Assembly: GCF_025837095.1 (NCBI RefSeq)
Contig: NZ_CP107551.1
Coordinates: 2,440,668-2,504,667 of the forward strand
Direction of reading: 5' to 3'
DNA length: 64,000 nucleotides
From: Rhodococcus sp. Z13
Lineage (GTDB): Bacteria > Actinomycetota > Actinomycetes > Mycobacteriales > Mycobacteriaceae
A program made the position numbers and the translations under genes. Positions 1-9,039 of the stretch are shown here, piece after piece. A model generated the notes under the pieces. It searched no databases and was not told where the DNA came from. It saw nothing but the letters and a program-made list of their open reading frames with translations. Every line of letters begins with the position of its first letter. Position 1 is the first letter of the stretch.

Positions 1-1
1 C

Positions 2-469
2 CTCGCGCTGGCCTCCCCGCGGTTGCGGGCGCTCGCGTTCGGCACCGCCGCGGGCATCCTCTACGGGGTGACCTCCGCGTTCACCAAGCACGTCACCGAC
101 CTCGCCGAACACGGCATCCCGCAGCTGCTGGGCTCGTGGCAGACCTGGACGCTCGTCGCCGCCGGCGCCGCCGCGATCTACCTGCAGCAACGCGCCTTCC
201 AGGCCGGCTCGCTGACCGCTTCGCTGCCCGCCCTGACCGTCGGCGAACCCCTCGCCGCGATTGTCCTCGGGATGACCGTGCTCGGCGAGCACCTGCGCAC
301 CGACAGCGCGGGTCTGCTGCTCGTCGGCGCCGCCGTCGTCGTGATGCTCGCCACCACCGTGCTGCTGTCCCGCCAGCAGGCCGCCGCCACCGGCGACACC
401 ACCCCCGGGGACGACACGGTGGCTACGCCCGCCCCAGCACCGCCACCAGAAACTCCGCGTCCTCGCTGA
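2..469 (+). CDS. DMT-family (EamA-like) membrane transporter, C-terminal part
   Basis: The reading frame is open from the left edge, so the true start lies outside the window. About 155 residues are visible. They contain several hydrophobic helices (for example around LAFGTAAGILYGVTSAF and LLLVGAAVVVMLATTVLL) separated by short loops, and a Pro/Thr/Ala-rich tail. The pattern resembles the last helices of EamA/DMT exporters, including a PALTVGEPLAAIVLG stretch typical of the second EamA repeat. The substrate cannot be told. Its end overlaps the end of the convergent methyltransferase by about 47 bases. Confidence 0.7.
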   Translation, partial: LALASPRLRALAFGTAAGILYGVTSAFTKHVTDLAEHGIPQLLGSWQTWTLVAAGAAAIYLQQRAFQAGSLTASLPALTVGEPLAAIVLGMTVLGEHLRTDSAGLLLVGAAVVVMLATTVLLSRQQAAATGDTTPGDDTVATPAPAPPPETPRPR

Positions 470-1061
470 ACGGCCGCAGATCCCAGGTCGACAACAGCAG
501 CTGCGGCACCAGCCCCGCCTCACGGGCATCGTCGAGGAACCGCCCGAACTCGTAGTCCCGCCCGGCCCCGAAGCCGATCACCGCGCGGCCCGCCGGCGCC
601 AGATGCGCCGCGAAGTTGCGCAGCACCGTCACCCGCGTCGACGGCGCCACGAAGGTCATCACATTGCCCGCGCACACGATCGCCTCGAACTCCGCGGCGA
701 TCCCCCGGCCCGGCAGATCCAGCTCCGCCAGATCCCCCACCAGCCAGATCGGACCCGGATGGTCCTCCTCGGCCGCGGCGATCAGCACCGGATCCACATC
801 CACCCCCACCACCGTGTGCCCGGCGCGGTGCAGATACCCGCCGATGCGGCCCGGCCCGCACCCGGCGTCGAGGATGCGCGCACCCCGCGACACCATCGCA
901 TCGATCAGCCGCGCCTCCCCCACGGTGTCCTGCCCCTGCGCCGCCATCGCCCGGAACCGCTCGACGTACCACCGCGAATGCCCCGGATTCTCCGCCACCA
1001 GCTCCTCCCAGCGGCTCGGCACCCGCCCCGCACCCGATCCACCCGCGCCCGGCCCGCTCAT
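423..1061 (-). CDS. Class I SAM-dependent methyltransferase
   Basis: A 212-residue protein. Motif I (ILDAGCGPGRIGG) lies at about residues 63-75, followed by an acidic ribose-binding loop (VVGVDVD) and a later hydrophobic strand (IVCAGNVMTFV). This is the classical Rossmann methyltransferase layout. The start was placed at the ATG at 1061, which has GGGAGG and GAGG purine runs upstream. The open frame extends further upstream, but that part has unlikely composition. The methyl acceptor is unknown. The gene is convergent with the transporter and divergent from the CNNM pair. Confidence 0.82.
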   Translation of the reverse strand: MSGPGAGGSGAGRVPSRWEELVAENPGHSRWYVERFRAMAAQGQDTVGEARLIDAMVSRGARILDAGCGPGRIGGYLHRAGHTVVGVDVDPVLIAAAEEDHPGPIWLVGDLAELDLPGRGIAAEFEAIVCAGNVMTFVAPSTRVTVLRNFAAHLAPAGRAVIGFGAGRDYEFGRFLDDAREAGLVPQLLLSTWDLRPFSEDAEFLVAVLGRA

Positions 1062-1403
1062 CGCCACCTCGTCCTCCCGTTCTGCACTCCGGCACCTACG
1101 CTCCGGCACCCACGACTGCCCTGCCACGACCCACCGTAGGCCCCGCCGACGCGACACGACGGCAAGGACATCAGTAGAATCGATGCCCATCCGATACCGC
1201 TTCCGCGATGCGGCCCAGCCCGTGCGCGGACCCGACGAGAGGACACCGGTGCCCACGGCACCCACCGTCACCAGCACATCCGACGTCCCCGCCGTCAGCG
1301 CGACGTCCCCCACCCGCACGGAGTCCGACTCCGGTTCGGAGGGCTCCTCTAGTCGGCCGGGCACCGCGCCCGGCCAGACCCCGACCCGAGCGGACCGGCT
1401 CCG
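1062..1403. other. Divergent intergenic region between methyltransferase and CNNM genes
   Basis: This 340-base gap carries the promoters of both neighbours. A good -10-like hexamer TAGAAT lies at 1175-1180 on the plus strand, with only a weak -35 about 16 bases upstream. Its second half holds a possible short coupled ORF (1249-1407). No RNA gene or repeat was seen. Confidence 0.4.
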
Positions 1404-1407
1404 ATGA
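1249..1407 (+). CDS. Possible small leader ORF coupled to the CNNM gene
   Basis: A 52-codon frame starts at GTG, with GAGAGGA five to six bases upstream. Its TGA overlaps the ATG of the next gene (ATGA at 1404-1407). The peptide is Ser/Thr/Pro-rich and low in complexity, with no recognisable domain. The ribosome-binding site and the overlap are the only support. It may instead be chance in a GC-rich leader. Confidence 0.25.
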   Translation: MPTAPTVTSTSDVPAVSATSPTRTESDSGSEGSSSRPGTAPGQTPTRADRLR

Positions 1408-2789
1408 CCGTTCTGCTCGACATCGCCGCCCTGCTCGGCTTCGTCGCCCTGACCGCCGGCACGGCCCTGTTCGTCGCCGCCGAGTTCTCGCTGACCGCCC
1501 TCGAACGCAGCGCCGTCGACGCCCGCGCCCACCACGGCGACCGCCGCGCCCGCCAGGTGCAGCACGCCCACCGGACCCTGTCCTTCCAGCTGTCCGGGGC
1601 GCAGCTCGGCATCACCATCACCACGCTGATCACCGGCTACCTCGCCGAACCGATCCTCGCCCGCTTCCTCACCCCGCTGCTCGACGCGGCAGGTCTCGGC
1701 GCCACCGCCGCCGCCACCGTGTCGTTGATCCTGGCGCTGCTCATCGCGACGTCGTTCTCCATGGTCTTCGGCGAACTCGTCCCCAAGAACATCGCGATCG
1801 CCCGCCCCATGGGCACCGCCCGCGCCACCGCCGGCCTGCAGATCGGGTTCTCGCTGCTGTTCAAATGGGCCATCCTCGGCCTCAACGGCACCGCCAACCG
1901 CATCGTGCGGCGCCTCGGCATCGAACCAGCCGAGGAACTGCGCTCGGCGCGGTCCCCGCAGGAACTCGGCTCCCTCGTGCGCGCCTCGGCGCGCAGCGGC
2001 ACCCTCGACGAGAGCACCGCCCGCCTGGTCTACCGGTCACTGCAGTTCGGCGACCGCACCGCCGAGGACCTCATGACCCCCCGGGTCACCGTCGAGGCCC
2101 TCGACCGGCAGGCCACCGTCCTCGACCTGATCGACCTGTCCGCCCGCACCGGCTACTCCCGCTTCCCCGTCGTCGACGGTGACCTCGACGCCCCCCTCGG
2201 CGTGGTGCACATCAAACACGCGTTCACCGTGCCCGCCGGCGCCCGCGCCACCACCACCGTCGGCAGCCTCGCCCGCCGCATCCCCACCGTGCCGTCCACC
2301 CTCGACGGCGACACCGTCATGGAACGCGTCCGCTCCGACGGCATGCAGGTCGCACTCGTCGTCGACGAATACGGCGGCACCGCCGGGCTCATCACCATGG
2401 AGGACCTCATCGAGGAGATCGTCGGAGACGTCCGCGACGAACACGACGAGACCGAACTCGACGCCCACCGTGCCGGCGACGGCTGGTCCTGCACCGGCCT
2501 GCTGCGCATCGACGAGGTCGCCCAGCTCACCGGCTACCACGCCCCCGACGGCGACTACGAGACCCTCGCCGGGCTGATCCTCACCGAACTCGGCCGCATC
2601 CCCGCCGTCGACGACGAGGTGCAGCTGCCACTGCGCCGCGACCGCCGCGACCGCACCTGGTACGCCCGCATCCTCGAGATGGACGGGCACCGTATCGACC
2701 GGGTTCTGCTCGTCCCCGGCGCCGCCCCCGACCCCGAGGACCCGGACACCGCCGAACCCGGCGACGACGAGGCGGGTGAGCGGCGATGA
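1404..2789 (+). CDS. CNNM/HlyC-CorC family membrane protein
   Basis: A 461-residue protein of the CNNM family (Rv1842c type). An N-terminal DUF21 domain (residues about 1-200) has three or four hydrophobic helices and the family signature AEFSLTALERS followed by QLSGAQLGITITTLITGY. A CBS pair spans about 215-335 (MTPRVTVEAL, SRFPVV, LVVDEYGGTAGLITMEDLIEEIVGD). A C-terminal CorC/HlyC domain lies at about 350-435. Family members are linked to divalent cation (Mg/Co) efflux or membrane integrity. Transport here is inferred. Its stop overlaps the start of the paralogous gene by 4 bases, so the two are coupled. Confidence 0.9.
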   Translation: MTVLLDIAALLGFVALTAGTALFVAAEFSLTALERSAVDARAHHGDRRARQVQHAHRTLSFQLSGAQLGITITTLITGYLAEPILARFLTPLLDAAGLGATAAATVSLILALLIATSFSMVFGELVPKNIAIARPMGTARATAGLQIGFSLLFKWAILGLNGTANRIVRRLGIEPAEELRSARSPQELGSLVRASARSGTLDESTARLVYRSLQFGDRTAEDLMTPRVTVEALDRQATVLDLIDLSARTGYSRFPVVDGDLDAPLGVVHIKHAFTVPAGARATTTVGSLARRIPTVPSTLDGDTVMERVRSDGMQVALVVDEYGGTAGLITMEDLIEEIVGDVRDEHDETELDAHRAGDGWSCTGLLRIDEVAQLTGYHAPDGDYETLAGLILTELGRIPAVDDEVQLPLRRDRRDRTWYARILEMDGHRIDRVLLVPGAAPDPEDPDTAEPGDDEAGERR

Positions 2790-3919
2790 ACGACTGGCTC
2801 GCCCTCGCCTTCGCGATCCTGCTGCTCGCAGGCAACGCCTTCTTCGTCGGCGCCGAGTTCTCCCTCATCACCGTGCGCCGCGACCGGCTCGAGACACTGC
2901 TCGCCCAGGGCAAGACCCGGGCCCGCACCGTCATCGAGGCCGGCGAACACCTCTCGCTCATGCTCGCCGGCTCGCAGCTCGGCATCACCATCTGCTCGAT
3001 CCTGCTCGGCCGCGTCGCCGAACCCGCCATCGCGCACCTGATCGAGACCCCGCTGCACGCCGTGGGCCTGCCCGACGGGCTGCTGCACCCGATCGCCTTC
3101 GCGCTCGGCCTGTCGATCGTGGTGATCGCCCACATCCTGCTCGGGGAGATGGTGCCGAAGAACATCGCCATCGCCGGCCCCGAACGCATGGCCATGCTGC
3201 TCGTGCCCGTGCACCTGCTGTTCATGCGCCCGGCCCGCCCGGTCATCGCGTTCTACAACCTGTGCGCCAACGCCACCCTGCGCGCCGTGCGCATCGACCC
3301 CAAGGACGAACTCGACAGTTCCGTCTCCGCCGTGGAACTCACCGAGATGATCGGCGAATCCCGCTCGGAGGGGCTGCTCGACGAGGAGGAACACCGCCGG
3401 CTCACCCGGGCACTGGCCACCGGCGGCCGCACCGTCGCCGACATCATGATCCCCCTCGCCCGGGTACGGACCGTGCCCGTCACGGCGCGCGGCACCACCC
3501 TCGGGGTGGTAGAGCAGGCGGTCACCGCCACCGGCTACTCCCGCTACCCCACCCGACGCACCGACGGCACCATCACCGGCTACGTGCACATCAAGGACGT
3601 GCTCGACCTCGTGCGCGAGGAATCGACCGGCCCCGACACCGTGGTGCCGCTGGCGCTGATCCGGACGCTGCCCACCGTCGCCGCCGAATACGGACTCGAC
3701 GAGGCCCTGGCGGTGCTGCGCGACACCAATGCGCACCTCGCCGGAGTGAGCGACGCCACCGGGACACTACGGGGCATCGTGGCGCTCGAGGACCTCGTGG
3801 AAGAGTTCGTGGGGACGGTGCGCGACGCCACCCACCGGGTCCCCGACCCGCCGGCATCCCGGGCCCCCGACCCGCAGGGACCGACCCCGACCGACCCGGT
3901 GCAGCACCGTCCCAGCTGA
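2786..3919 (+). CDS. CNNM family membrane protein, short paralogue
   Basis: A 377-residue paralogue (Rv1841c type) of the preceding protein. It has a DUF21 membrane domain at residues about 1-190 (AEFSLITVRRDRLE, LAGSQLGITICSILLGR, EMVPKNIAI) and a CBS pair at about 205-335 (ADIMIPLARVRTVP, SRYPT, LEDLVEEFVG). Unlike its partner it ends soon after the CBS pair in a Pro/Asp-rich tail and lacks the CorC/HlyC domain. The 4-base overlap suggests equimolar synthesis and perhaps a heteromeric complex. The substrate is not evident. Confidence 0.88.
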   Translation: MNDWLALAFAILLLAGNAFFVGAEFSLITVRRDRLETLLAQGKTRARTVIEAGEHLSLMLAGSQLGITICSILLGRVAEPAIAHLIETPLHAVGLPDGLLHPIAFALGLSIVVIAHILLGEMVPKNIAIAGPERMAMLLVPVHLLFMRPARPVIAFYNLCANATLRAVRIDPKDELDSSVSAVELTEMIGESRSEGLLDEEEHRRLTRALATGGRTVADIMIPLARVRTVPVTARGTTLGVVEQAVTATGYSRYPTRRTDGTITGYVHIKDVLDLVREESTGPDTVVPLALIRTLPTVAAEYGLDEALAVLRDTNAHLAGVSDATGTLRGIVALEDLVEEFVGTVRDATHRVPDPPASRAPDPQGPTPTDPVQHRPS

Positions 3920-3947
3920 CCGAGCCCGACCCGAGCGAACGAGGACG

Positions 3948-4880
3948 ATGACCCCCGACGCCCCGCCCACACCACGGATTCTCGACGAGGCCGAGTGGAC
4001 GGCCCGCCGCGACCGGCACCACACCGCGGCCGACGATCTGCTCGCCGGGCACGTGCAGCGGCGCGCGGCGGGCGAGAAGCATCCGGTGCACGACTTCCTG
4101 TTCACCTACTACAGCCTGCGGCCGAGCCAGCTGCGCCGCTGGCATCCGGGCTTCGGCAGGGTGCTGCTCGGCGCAGCGGCGGTGCGCGAGTACCGGGACC
4201 ATCCGGGCTACGAGCGGGTCGTGGTCGACGGCACCGTCGGGGTGCGGGTGGCCGAGCATGTGCTCGACCGGCGGTTCGAGACGGTGGAGTTCGTGGCCGG
4301 GCTGCTCGCGGCGACGGCGGCGCGGCCCCCGCAGCTCGGGTGCTTCGGCCTGCACGAATGGGCGATGGTGTACCGGGTGGGCGACGACGGGGTGCGGCAC
4401 TCGGCGGTGCCGCTGCGGCTCGGCCATGCCGGCATCGACGCGGTGGTGGAATCAATGCAGTTACGGTGCACCCATTACGACGCGTTCCGGTTCTTCACCC
4501 CCGAGGCCGCGCCCCGCAACGCCACGGGGCTCACCCGGGAGGACCAGCTCGGCAGCGAGCAGCCGGGCTGCCTCCACGCCGGCATGGATCTGTACAAGTG
4601 GTGTTACAAATTGCTGCCGCTCACCGACTCCGACCTGCTCCTGCGCTGCTTTCGGCACGCGTCCGCAGCCCGTGAACTCGACATGCGGGCGAGCCCGTAT
4701 GATCTTCAGGACTACGGCTACTCGCCCATCAGGATCGAGACTGCATCCGGACGCGCACAGTACGTCCGCGAGCAGTCGGCGCTCACCCGAGGCGCCGCAA
4801 CTCTTCGCGAAGAGCTGCTGAATCGATGTACCGCCCTGCGTGCGCACCGAACCTCCGCGCCGCTACCTACCGGCGGGTAA
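3948..4880 (+). CDS. Conserved actinobacterial protein of unknown function
   Basis: A 310-residue soluble-looking protein with no signal peptide or membrane helix. It has conserved-looking aromatic and His/Cys motifs (HPVHDFLFTYYSLRP, LGCFGLHEWAMVYR, CLHAGMDLYKWCYKLLP, ASPYDLQDYGYSPI). From memory, relatives in Streptomyces and Rhodococcus are often labelled 3-methyladenine DNA glycosylase. I see neither a helix-hairpin-helix/GPD signature nor the AAG fold, and a convincing mpg lies elsewhere in this window, so that name should not be trusted. It starts 28 bases after the CNNM pair and may be co-transcribed. GC content falls near its 3' end. Confidence 0.75.
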   Translation: MTPDAPPTPRILDEAEWTARRDRHHTAADDLLAGHVQRRAAGEKHPVHDFLFTYYSLRPSQLRRWHPGFGRVLLGAAAVREYRDHPGYERVVVDGTVGVRVAEHVLDRRFETVEFVAGLLAATAARPPQLGCFGLHEWAMVYRVGDDGVRHSAVPLRLGHAGIDAVVESMQLRCTHYDAFRFFTPEAAPRNATGLTREDQLGSEQPGCLHAGMDLYKWCYKLLPLTDSDLLLRCFRHASAARELDMRASPYDLQDYGYSPIRIETASGRAQYVREQSALTRGAATLREELLNRCTALRAHRTSAPLPTGG

Positions 4881-4925
4881 CATTAGCGACGATTTCTCGT
4901 GCGGCCGGAGTCTGTCCGGTCGCAC
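4878..4925 (+). promoter_or_regulatory. glcB leader: -10-like hexamer and 11-bp hairpin
   Basis: TAACAT at 4878-4883 fits an actinobacterial -10 element. Downstream, 4899-4909 and 4915-4925 form an 11-bp stem (one G-U pair) with a 5-base loop. No T-run follows, so it is not an obvious terminator. It would lie in the 5' leader of the malate synthase mRNA, about 25 bases before the start codon. Confidence 0.4.
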
Positions 4926-4949
4926 AGCGAACCGGAAAGAGTGAGGGTG

Positions 4950-7133
4950 ATGACAGAACGCGTGCAGGTCGGCGGACTCCAGGTCGCACAGGTCCTCTAC
5001 GACTTCGTCAACAACGAAGCCATCCCCGGCAGCGGGGTCGACGCCGAGACCTTCTGGGCCGGCGCCGACAAGATCATCCACGACCTCGCCCCGCGCAACC
5101 GCGAGCTGCTCGCCAAGCGCGACGAGCTGCAGACCAAGATCGACGGCTGGCACCGCGACCGCGCCGGACAGCCCCACGACCCGGTCGCCTACAAGGCCTT
5201 CCTCGAGGAGATCGGCTACCTCGTCCCGCAACCGGAGCCGTTCACCGTCGGCACCGAGAACGTCGACGCCGAGATCGCCGAGACCGCCGGCCCCCAGCTG
5301 GTCGTGCCGGTGCTCAACGCCCGCTTCGCCCTCAACGCCGCCAACGCGCGCTGGGGCTCGCTCTACGACGCCCTCTACGGCACCGACGTCATCGGTGAAG
5401 AGGGCGGCGCCGAGAAGGGCACCGGCTACAACAAGGTCCGCGGCGACAAGGTCATCGCCTGGGCCCGTGACTTCCTCGACAAGGCCGTCCCGCTCGCGCA
5501 GGGCTCGCACCGCGACTCCACCGGCTACACCATCGACGGCACCGAACTGAAGGTCGCCCTCGCCGACGGCACCGTCACCGGCCTGGCCCAGCCCGACAAG
5601 CTCGTCGGCTACCTCGGCGACAAGAGCGCCCCCTCCTCGGTGCTGCTGCGCAACCACGGCCTGCACATCGACATCCAGATCGACCCGGCCTCCCCGATCG
5701 GCAGCACCGACCCGGCCGGCGTCAAGGACGTCGTCCTCGAATCCGCCGTGACCACCATCATGGACTTCGAGGACTCCGTCGCGGCCGTCGACGCCGACGA
5801 CAAGGTCGTCGGCTACCGCAACTGGCTCGGCCTCAACCGCGGTGACCTGTCCGAGTCCTTCGACAAGGGCGGCAAGACCCTCACCCGCAGACTGAACCCG
5901 AACCGCACCTACACCGCGCTCGACGGCAGCGAGCTCGAACTGCACGGCCGTTCCCTGCTGTTCGTCCGCAACGTCGGTCACCTCATGACCAACCCGGCGG
6001 TGCTCGACCGCGACGGCAACGAGGTGCCCGAGGGCATCCTCGACGCGCTGATCACCAGCCTGTGCGCCATCCACGGCCTGCACACCGACGAAGCCCACGG
6101 CCCGCTCGCCAACAGCCGCACCGGCTCGATCTACATCGTCAAGCCCAAGCAGCACGGCCCCGAGGAATCCGCCTTCACCACCGAGCTGTTCGGCCGCGTC
6201 GAAGAGGTCCTGTCGCTGCCGGCCAACACCCTCAAGGTCGGCATCATGGACGAGGAGCGGCGCACCACCGTCAACCTCGCCGCCTGCATCAAAGCCGCAT
6301 CCGACCGCGTGGTGTTCATCAACACCGGCTTCCTCGACCGCACCGGCGACGAGATCCACACCTCCATGGAGGCCGGCCCCGTCGTCCGCAAGGCCGCCAT
6401 GAAGCAGCAGCGCTGGATCGCCGCCTACGAGGACTGGAACGTCGACACCGGTCTGGCCTGCGGGCTGCAGGGCAAGGCCCAGATCGGCAAGGGCATGTGG
6501 GCCATGACCGACCTCATGCGCGACATGGTCGAGCAGAAGATCGCCCAGCCCAAGGCCGGCGCCAACACCGCCTGGGTGCCCTCGCCCACCGGCGCCACCC
6601 TGCACGCCACCCACTACCACGAGGTCGACGTCTTCGCGGTCCAGAACGAGCTCAAGGGCAAGGCCCGCGCCACCGTCGACGACATCCTCACCATCCCCCT
6701 CGCCGAGAACCCGAACTGGAGCGACGAGGAGAAGCGCGAGGAACTCGACAACAACTGCCAGTCCATCCTCGGCTACGTCGTGCGGTGGATCGACCAGGGC
6801 GTCGGCTGCTCCAAGGTGCCCGACATCCACGACGTCGCGCTCATGGAGGACCGCGCCACCCTGCGCATCTCCAGCCAGCTGCTCGCCAACTGGATCCGCC
6901 ACGACGTGGTCAGCGCCGACGACGTCGTCGCCGCCCTCGAGCGGATGGCCCCGGTCGTCGACCGCCAGAACGCCGGCGACCCGGCCTACCGGCCGATGGC
7001 CCCGAACTTCGACGACAGCATCGCCTTCCAGGCCGCCAAGGAACTCATCCTCGAAGGCACCAAGCAGCCCAGCGGCTACACCGAGCCGATCCTGCACCGC
7101 CGTCGCCGCGAGTACAAGGCCAAGTACGCCTGA
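4950..7133 (+). CDS. glcB: Malate synthase G
   Basis: A 727-residue protein, close to the usual length of about 725-740 for the monomeric G isoform. It condenses glyoxylate with acetyl-CoA to malate in the glyoxylate shunt. Signatures include [57 protein letters not shown] with a nearby GLHTD, and [15 protein letters not shown]. The start is the ATG at 4950, preceded by GAGGG. The open frame runs 17 codons further up through the leader hairpin, which is unlikely to be coding. It stands alone, with its own terminator. Confidence 0.96.
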   Translation: MTERVQVGGLQVAQVLYDFVNNEAIPGSGVDAETFWAGADKIIHDLAPRNRELLAKRDELQTKIDGWHRDRAGQPHDPVAYKAFLEEIGYLVPQPEPFTVGTENVDAEIAETAGPQLVVPVLNARFALNAANARWGSLYDALYGTDVIGEEGGAEKGTGYNKVRGDKVIAWARDFLDKAVPLAQGSHRDSTGYTIDGTELKVALADGTVTGLAQPDKLVGYLGDKSAPSSVLLRNHGLHIDIQIDPASPIGSTDPAGVKDVVLESAVTTIMDFEDSVAAVDADDKVVGYRNWLGLNRGDLSESFDKGGKTLTRRLNPNRTYTALDGSELELHGRSLLFVRNVGHLMTNPAVLDRDGNEVPEGILDALITSLCAIHGLHTDEAHGPLANSRTGSIYIVKPKQHGPEESAFTTELFGRVEEVLSLPANTLKVGIMDEERRTTVNLAACIKAASDRVVFINTGFLDRTGDEIHTSMEAGPVVRKAAMKQQRWIAAYEDWNVDTGLACGLQGKAQIGKGMWAMTDLMRDMVEQKIAQPKAGANTAWVPSPTGATLHATHYHEVDVFAVQNELKGKARATVDDILTIPLAENPNWSDEEKREELDNNCQSILGYVVRWIDQGVGCSKVPDIHDVALMEDRATLRISSQLLANWIRHDVVSADDVVAALERMAPVVDRQNAGDPAYRPMAPNFDDSIAFQAAKELILEGTKQPSGYTEPILHRRRREYKAKYA

Positions 7134-7147
7134 TCCGCACCGACACC

Positions 7148-7186
7148 GGGCAGGGCCCCGATCCACACCGGATCGGGGCCCTGCCC
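7148..7186 (+). terminator. Intrinsic terminator of glcB
   Basis: A perfect 17-bp inverted repeat (7148-7164 with 7170-7186) with a 5-base loop, followed by CTTT. It begins 15 bases after the glcB stop codon. The T-run is short, as is usual in high-GC actinobacteria. Confidence 0.85.
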
Positions 7187-7297
7187 CTTTCCGGGTACCT
7201 CACCTCCCCGACCCCCGGCCCCGCATCCCGCACCCCGCCCCCGACGCTCATTAGACTCGGCGGGCGGACCGACAAACGAAACGAGGCGAACGAACAG

Positions 7298-9037
7298 GTG
7301 GGCGGGCGACATCGCGGCGACGGACGCCGAGGAATCAGCACCAGCGTCATCGTGCTCGCACTGAGCGCAGTACTCATCGTCCTCGCGGTGTTCGGCTGGT
7401 TCCGGCTCCGCGACCGCGCCGACAGCGAAGCCGCCGTCGCCGCCGAGACCTGCGTCGAAGGCGACGCCGTGCTGTATCTCGCGGCCGACCCCCTCATCGC
7501 CCCGGCCCTCGCCGAACTCGCCGACCGCTGGACCACCGACGCCCCCCGCGTCATCCGCGACCACTGCGTCACCGCCGAGGTCCTCGCCGTCGACAGCCTC
7601 GACGCCGCCAACACCCTCACCGGCGACGCCTGGGACCCGGCCCTCGGCCCCGAACCCGCCCTGTGGGTCCCGCTCGACACCCGCTTCACCGCCCGCACCC
7701 CCGACGCGATCGACGGCACCCCCCGCTCCCTCGCCACCTCCCCGGTCGTCCTCGCCGTCCCCACCGACCTCGGCCGCGCCTTCACCGGCGCCGCGCTGCG
7801 CTGGCAGGACCTGCCCGCCCTCCAGAGCGACCCCGCCGCCATGCGCGAACTCGGCCTCGAGATCTGGGGCAGCCTCGGCCTCGCCCTGCCCACCGGCAGC
7901 GACACCCACGCCACCACCCTCGCCCTCGAAGCGGTCACCGCCGCCGTCACCGACGCCGGCACCGGACCGGTCACCCTCGAACAGGCCGCCACCCCCGACG
8001 CCATCACCGCCGTGAGCACCCTCGCGCTCGGCGCCGACACCCTCGGCGCGATCGGCAGCACCGGCGACGTCCTCACCGCGCTCGGCACCCGCACCGACAC
8101 CGGCGCCCCCATCCACGCGGTGCCCGTCGTCGAACAACGCCTGCTCCAGGCCCTCACCGACAAGCAGGTCCGCGGCCTCACCGGACACCTCCCCCTCGGC
8201 GCCACCCCCCTCGTGGACTTCCCCGCCGCGGTCGTCGACGCCCCCTGGGTCGACGAGACCCTCGCCCGCGCCGCCGCCGAGTTCACCGACTACGTCCGCC
8301 GCCCCGAACAGGCCGACGTGCTCACCGGCCACGGCTTCCGCACCGGCGACGCCACCCCCGAATCCGCCGGGGAACTGCCACTGCCCCGCATCGACGAGAC
8401 CCTCGCCCCGGCCGACCCCCGGGTCGACGAAGTGCTCGTCTCGCTGCGCCTGGCCCCGGTCACCCCCCGCAAGATCACCCTGGTCGTCGACACCTCCACC
8501 TCGATGGGCACCCCCGCCGGGGACGGCACCCGGCTCACCGCCACCGCCGACGCCGTCCGCGAGGTCGTACGCCGCGCCTCCACCAACTCGGTGATGGGCA
8601 TGTACGTCTTCGACGACGCCGACCCCGGTCACCGCGTCGCCGTGATCCGCGACGGCCTCACCGCATCGAAGCGCGCGGCGCTGTCCACCGCGCTCGACGA
8701 CATCCCCCTCACCGAGCGGGAGCCGGTCTACGCGACCGTCACCGCCGCCTACCGTGACGCCGTCGACAAGTACGATCCGGACCGCCCCAACTCGGTGCTG
8801 GTCGTCGTCGACAGCACCGACGGGGATCGTGCGGCGGCCGACCAACTGCTCGCCGCGATCCGCGAGCTGCGCTCCCCCGACAAGCCGGTGCGGATCGACG
8901 TCGTGGTGCTCGGGGAGGATGTCGAGGAGACCGACGCGCTCGAGCAGGCCGCCGACGACACCGAGGGTTCCTTCACCGTCGTCGATCCCGCCGAGTCCGC
9001 CGACCTCACCGACCTCCTCCGAAAGCTGGCGTCCTGA
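7298..9037 (+). CDS. Membrane-anchored VWA-domain protein with substrate-binding-like ectodomain (Rv1836c type)
   Basis: A protein of about 579 residues. A short basic N-terminus is followed by one transmembrane helix (about 14-36, ISTSVIVLALSAVLIVLAVF). A 340-residue region resembles periplasmic extracellular solute-binding folds. A C-terminal von Willebrand A domain carries a complete MIDAS DTSTS at about 398-402. In M. tuberculosis the equivalent gene also sits beside glcB. The GTG at 7298 was chosen because the frame upstream reads through the glcB terminator. Its ribosome-binding site is weak. The likely location is the outer face of the membrane. The ligand is unknown. Confidence 0.85.
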   Translation: MGGRHRGDGRRGISTSVIVLALSAVLIVLAVFGWFRLRDRADSEAAVAAETCVEGDAVLYLAADPLIAPALAELADRWTTDAPRVIRDHCVTAEVLAVDSLDAANTLTGDAWDPALGPEPALWVPLDTRFTARTPDAIDGTPRSLATSPVVLAVPTDLGRAFTGAALRWQDLPALQSDPAAMRELGLEIWGSLGLALPTGSDTHATTLALEAVTAAVTDAGTGPVTLEQAATPDAITAVSTLALGADTLGAIGSTGDVLTALGTRTDTGAPIHAVPVVEQRLLQALTDKQVRGLTGHLPLGATPLVDFPAAVVDAPWVDETLARAAAEFTDYVRRPEQADVLTGHGFRTGDATPESAGELPLPRIDETLAPADPRVDEVLVSLRLAPVTPRKITLVVDTSTSMGTPAGDGTRLTATADAVREVVRRASTNSVMGMYVFDDADPGHRVAVIRDGLTASKRAALSTALDDIPLTEREPVYATVTAAYRDAVDKYDPDRPNSVLVVVDSTDGDRAAADQLLAAIRELRSPDKPVRIDVVVLGEDVEETDALEQAADDTEGSFTVVDPAESADLTDLLRKLAS

Positions 9038-9039
9038 CC

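Noticed and set aside
4863..7166. Long minus-strand open frame covering all of glcB
   Set aside because: The product is a Gly/Val/Asp-rich antisense translation without domains. It mirrors the codon bias of the intact plus-strand malate synthase.
6062..7297. Upstream extension of the VWA gene frame through glcB
   Set aside because: It is Arg/Pro-rich out-of-frame reading of glcB and passes through its terminator. The GTG at 7298 is the first sensible start.
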